Origin: Bacillota bacterium
Lineage (GTDB): Bacteria; Bacillota; Clostridia; Oscillospirales; Ruminococcaceae
Assembly (NCBI GenBank): GCA_023395695.1
Contig: JAEWYJ010000159.1
Coordinates: forward strand, 1-6,066
Reading direction: 5' to 3'
DNA: 6,066 nt
In this document: positions 5,731 to 6,066 of the stretch, in pieces
Numbering within the stretch: the stretch's first letter is position 1
Layout of the letters: the number at the start of each line of letters is the position of its first letter
Position numbers and translations under genes: made by a program
The notes under the pieces: model-generated
Told to the model about the DNA's origin: nothing
The model's database searches: none
Seen by the model: the letters and a program-made list of their open reading frames with translations, nothing else

Positions 5731-5776
5731 AAAGCCCCGGAAAACCGATCCCGAAGGTCGGTTTTCCGGGGCTTTT
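5731..5776. terminator. Strong 20-bp terminator after the chemoreceptor gene
   Basis: AAAGCCCCGGAAAACCGATC (5731-5750) pairs with 5756-5775 over 20 bp with one U-G pair and the loop CCGAA. The plus-strand tail is TTTT and the minus-strand tail is TTTGACC. It would end the plus-strand chemoreceptor transcript about 225 bases after its stop codon. It could also stop the minus-strand FMN-domain transcript arriving from the right, though less efficiently. Confidence 0.8.
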
Positions 5777-5841
5777 GCTATGCTCAAAGCGGGGAGCGTG
5801 CTGCCGCCCGCAGCGGATGGCCTGCGCGTACAGCCTTTGCC

Positions 5842-5866
5842 CTGCCGGTTCTATCTGAACCGGCAG
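5842..5866. repeat. Perfect 10-bp inverted repeat downstream of the FMN-domain gene
   Basis: CTGCCGGTTC (5842-5851) is perfectly complementary to GAACCGGCAG (5857-5866) with the loop TATCT. It lies 15 bases beyond the minus-strand stop codon, where a terminator would be expected, but the minus-strand tail is GGCAAAGGC rather than a T-run. It may be a 3'-end stabilising hairpin or part of a tandem termination region with 5731-5776. Confidence 0.5.
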
Positions 5867-5880
5867 CCGATCCTACAGGT

Positions 5881-6066
5881 TTACGGCTGGACGATGGCCA
5901 CCTCGTTTTTCCCTTGATAAGCCTTCTCCAGCGCGGCCGCTACCATCAGGCGAAAATTGCCACCCGATATCGAAGCACCCGCTATCATGTCAATCTCATC
6001 GCCCGACTGCTTTTCAACAACCTGTCGCGCATAGGTCCGGGTGTAGTAGTTGGGGTAGGTGCCCCG
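5881..6066 (-). CDS. FMN-binding domain protein, C-terminal end (partial)
   Basis: On the minus strand the frame is open from the window edge to TAA at 5883-5881, giving 61 residues with no start inside the window. The peptide contains YPNYYTRTYARQVVEKQSG, then DEIDMIAGASISGGNFRLMV and AAALEKAYQGK. This is the end of the FMN-binding domain found in RnfG, NqrC and many secreted clostridial flavoproteins, whose usual form is a Tyr-rich helix, QS, D-x-VSGAT-x-TS and an Ala-rich final helix. In RnfG and NqrC the Thr of SGAT-x-T carries covalent FMN. Here the site reads AGASIS, with Ser in those positions, so attachment may be absent, unusual or via Ser. Localisation and full architecture are outside the window. 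The family call rests on this short tail. Confidence 0.75.
   Translation of the reverse strand, partial: RGTYPNYYTRTYARQVVEKQSGDEIDMIAGASISGGNFRLMVAAALEKAYQGKNEVAIVQP

Noticed and set aside
5576..5917. Plus-strand open frame across the gap after the chemoreceptor gene
   Set aside because: It reads through a 20-bp terminator stem and into the antisense of the FMN-domain gene, and its composition is not protein-like.

Overview
The window looks like ordinary chromosome from a motile, anaerobic Firmicute, most likely a clostridium of the Oscillospiraceae/Ruminococcaceae type. This is inferred from the roughly even GC content, purine-rich ribosome binding sites, tRNA genes that encode their own CCA ends, sigma-A-like promoters, an NhaC-type transporter and a soluble chemoreceptor. 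The genus cannot be named from this sequence alone. No phage, insertion sequence, CRISPR array or defence gene is visible.

Layout, left to right. (1) 1-663, plus strand: the C-terminal half of cysteinyl-tRNA synthetase (cysS), followed 88 bases later by mtnN (752-1432), the MTA/SAH nucleosidase. Both probably share a transcript. (2) 1433-1795: a protein-free stretch with an extended -10 promoter, a two-hairpin segment ending in an intrinsic terminator (a candidate small RNA of about 95 nt), and a near-consensus promoter. (3) 1796-2221: a tRNA cluster, Gly(TCC)-Arg(TCT)-His(GTG)-Gln(TTG), with a perfect terminator-like hairpin between His and Gln and a bidirectional terminator after Gln. (4) 2388-3689, minus strand: an NhaC-family membrane antiporter converging on the tRNA cluster, with its own extended -10 promoter. 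(5) 3690-4095: a divergent intergenic region holding that promoter, a plus-strand promoter and a structured leader of about 150 nt. (6) 4096-5505, plus strand: a soluble methyl-accepting chemotaxis protein ending in a CZB zinc-binding domain. (7) 5506-5880: non-coding, rich in inverted repeats, with one strong terminator. (8) 5881-6066, minus strand: the C-terminal end of an FMN-binding-domain protein, cut by the window edge.

The genes do not form one pathway. cysS and the tRNA cluster serve translation, and mtnN recycles the by-products of SAM-dependent reactions. The antiporter and the chemoreceptor are separate transcription units that diverge from a shared 406-base region. The points most worth a second look are the candidate small RNA upstream of the tRNA cluster, the hairpin that insulates tRNA-Gln, the pseudoknot-capable leader of the chemoreceptor gene, and the CZB receptor itself. 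I found no convincing undescribed multi-gene system.
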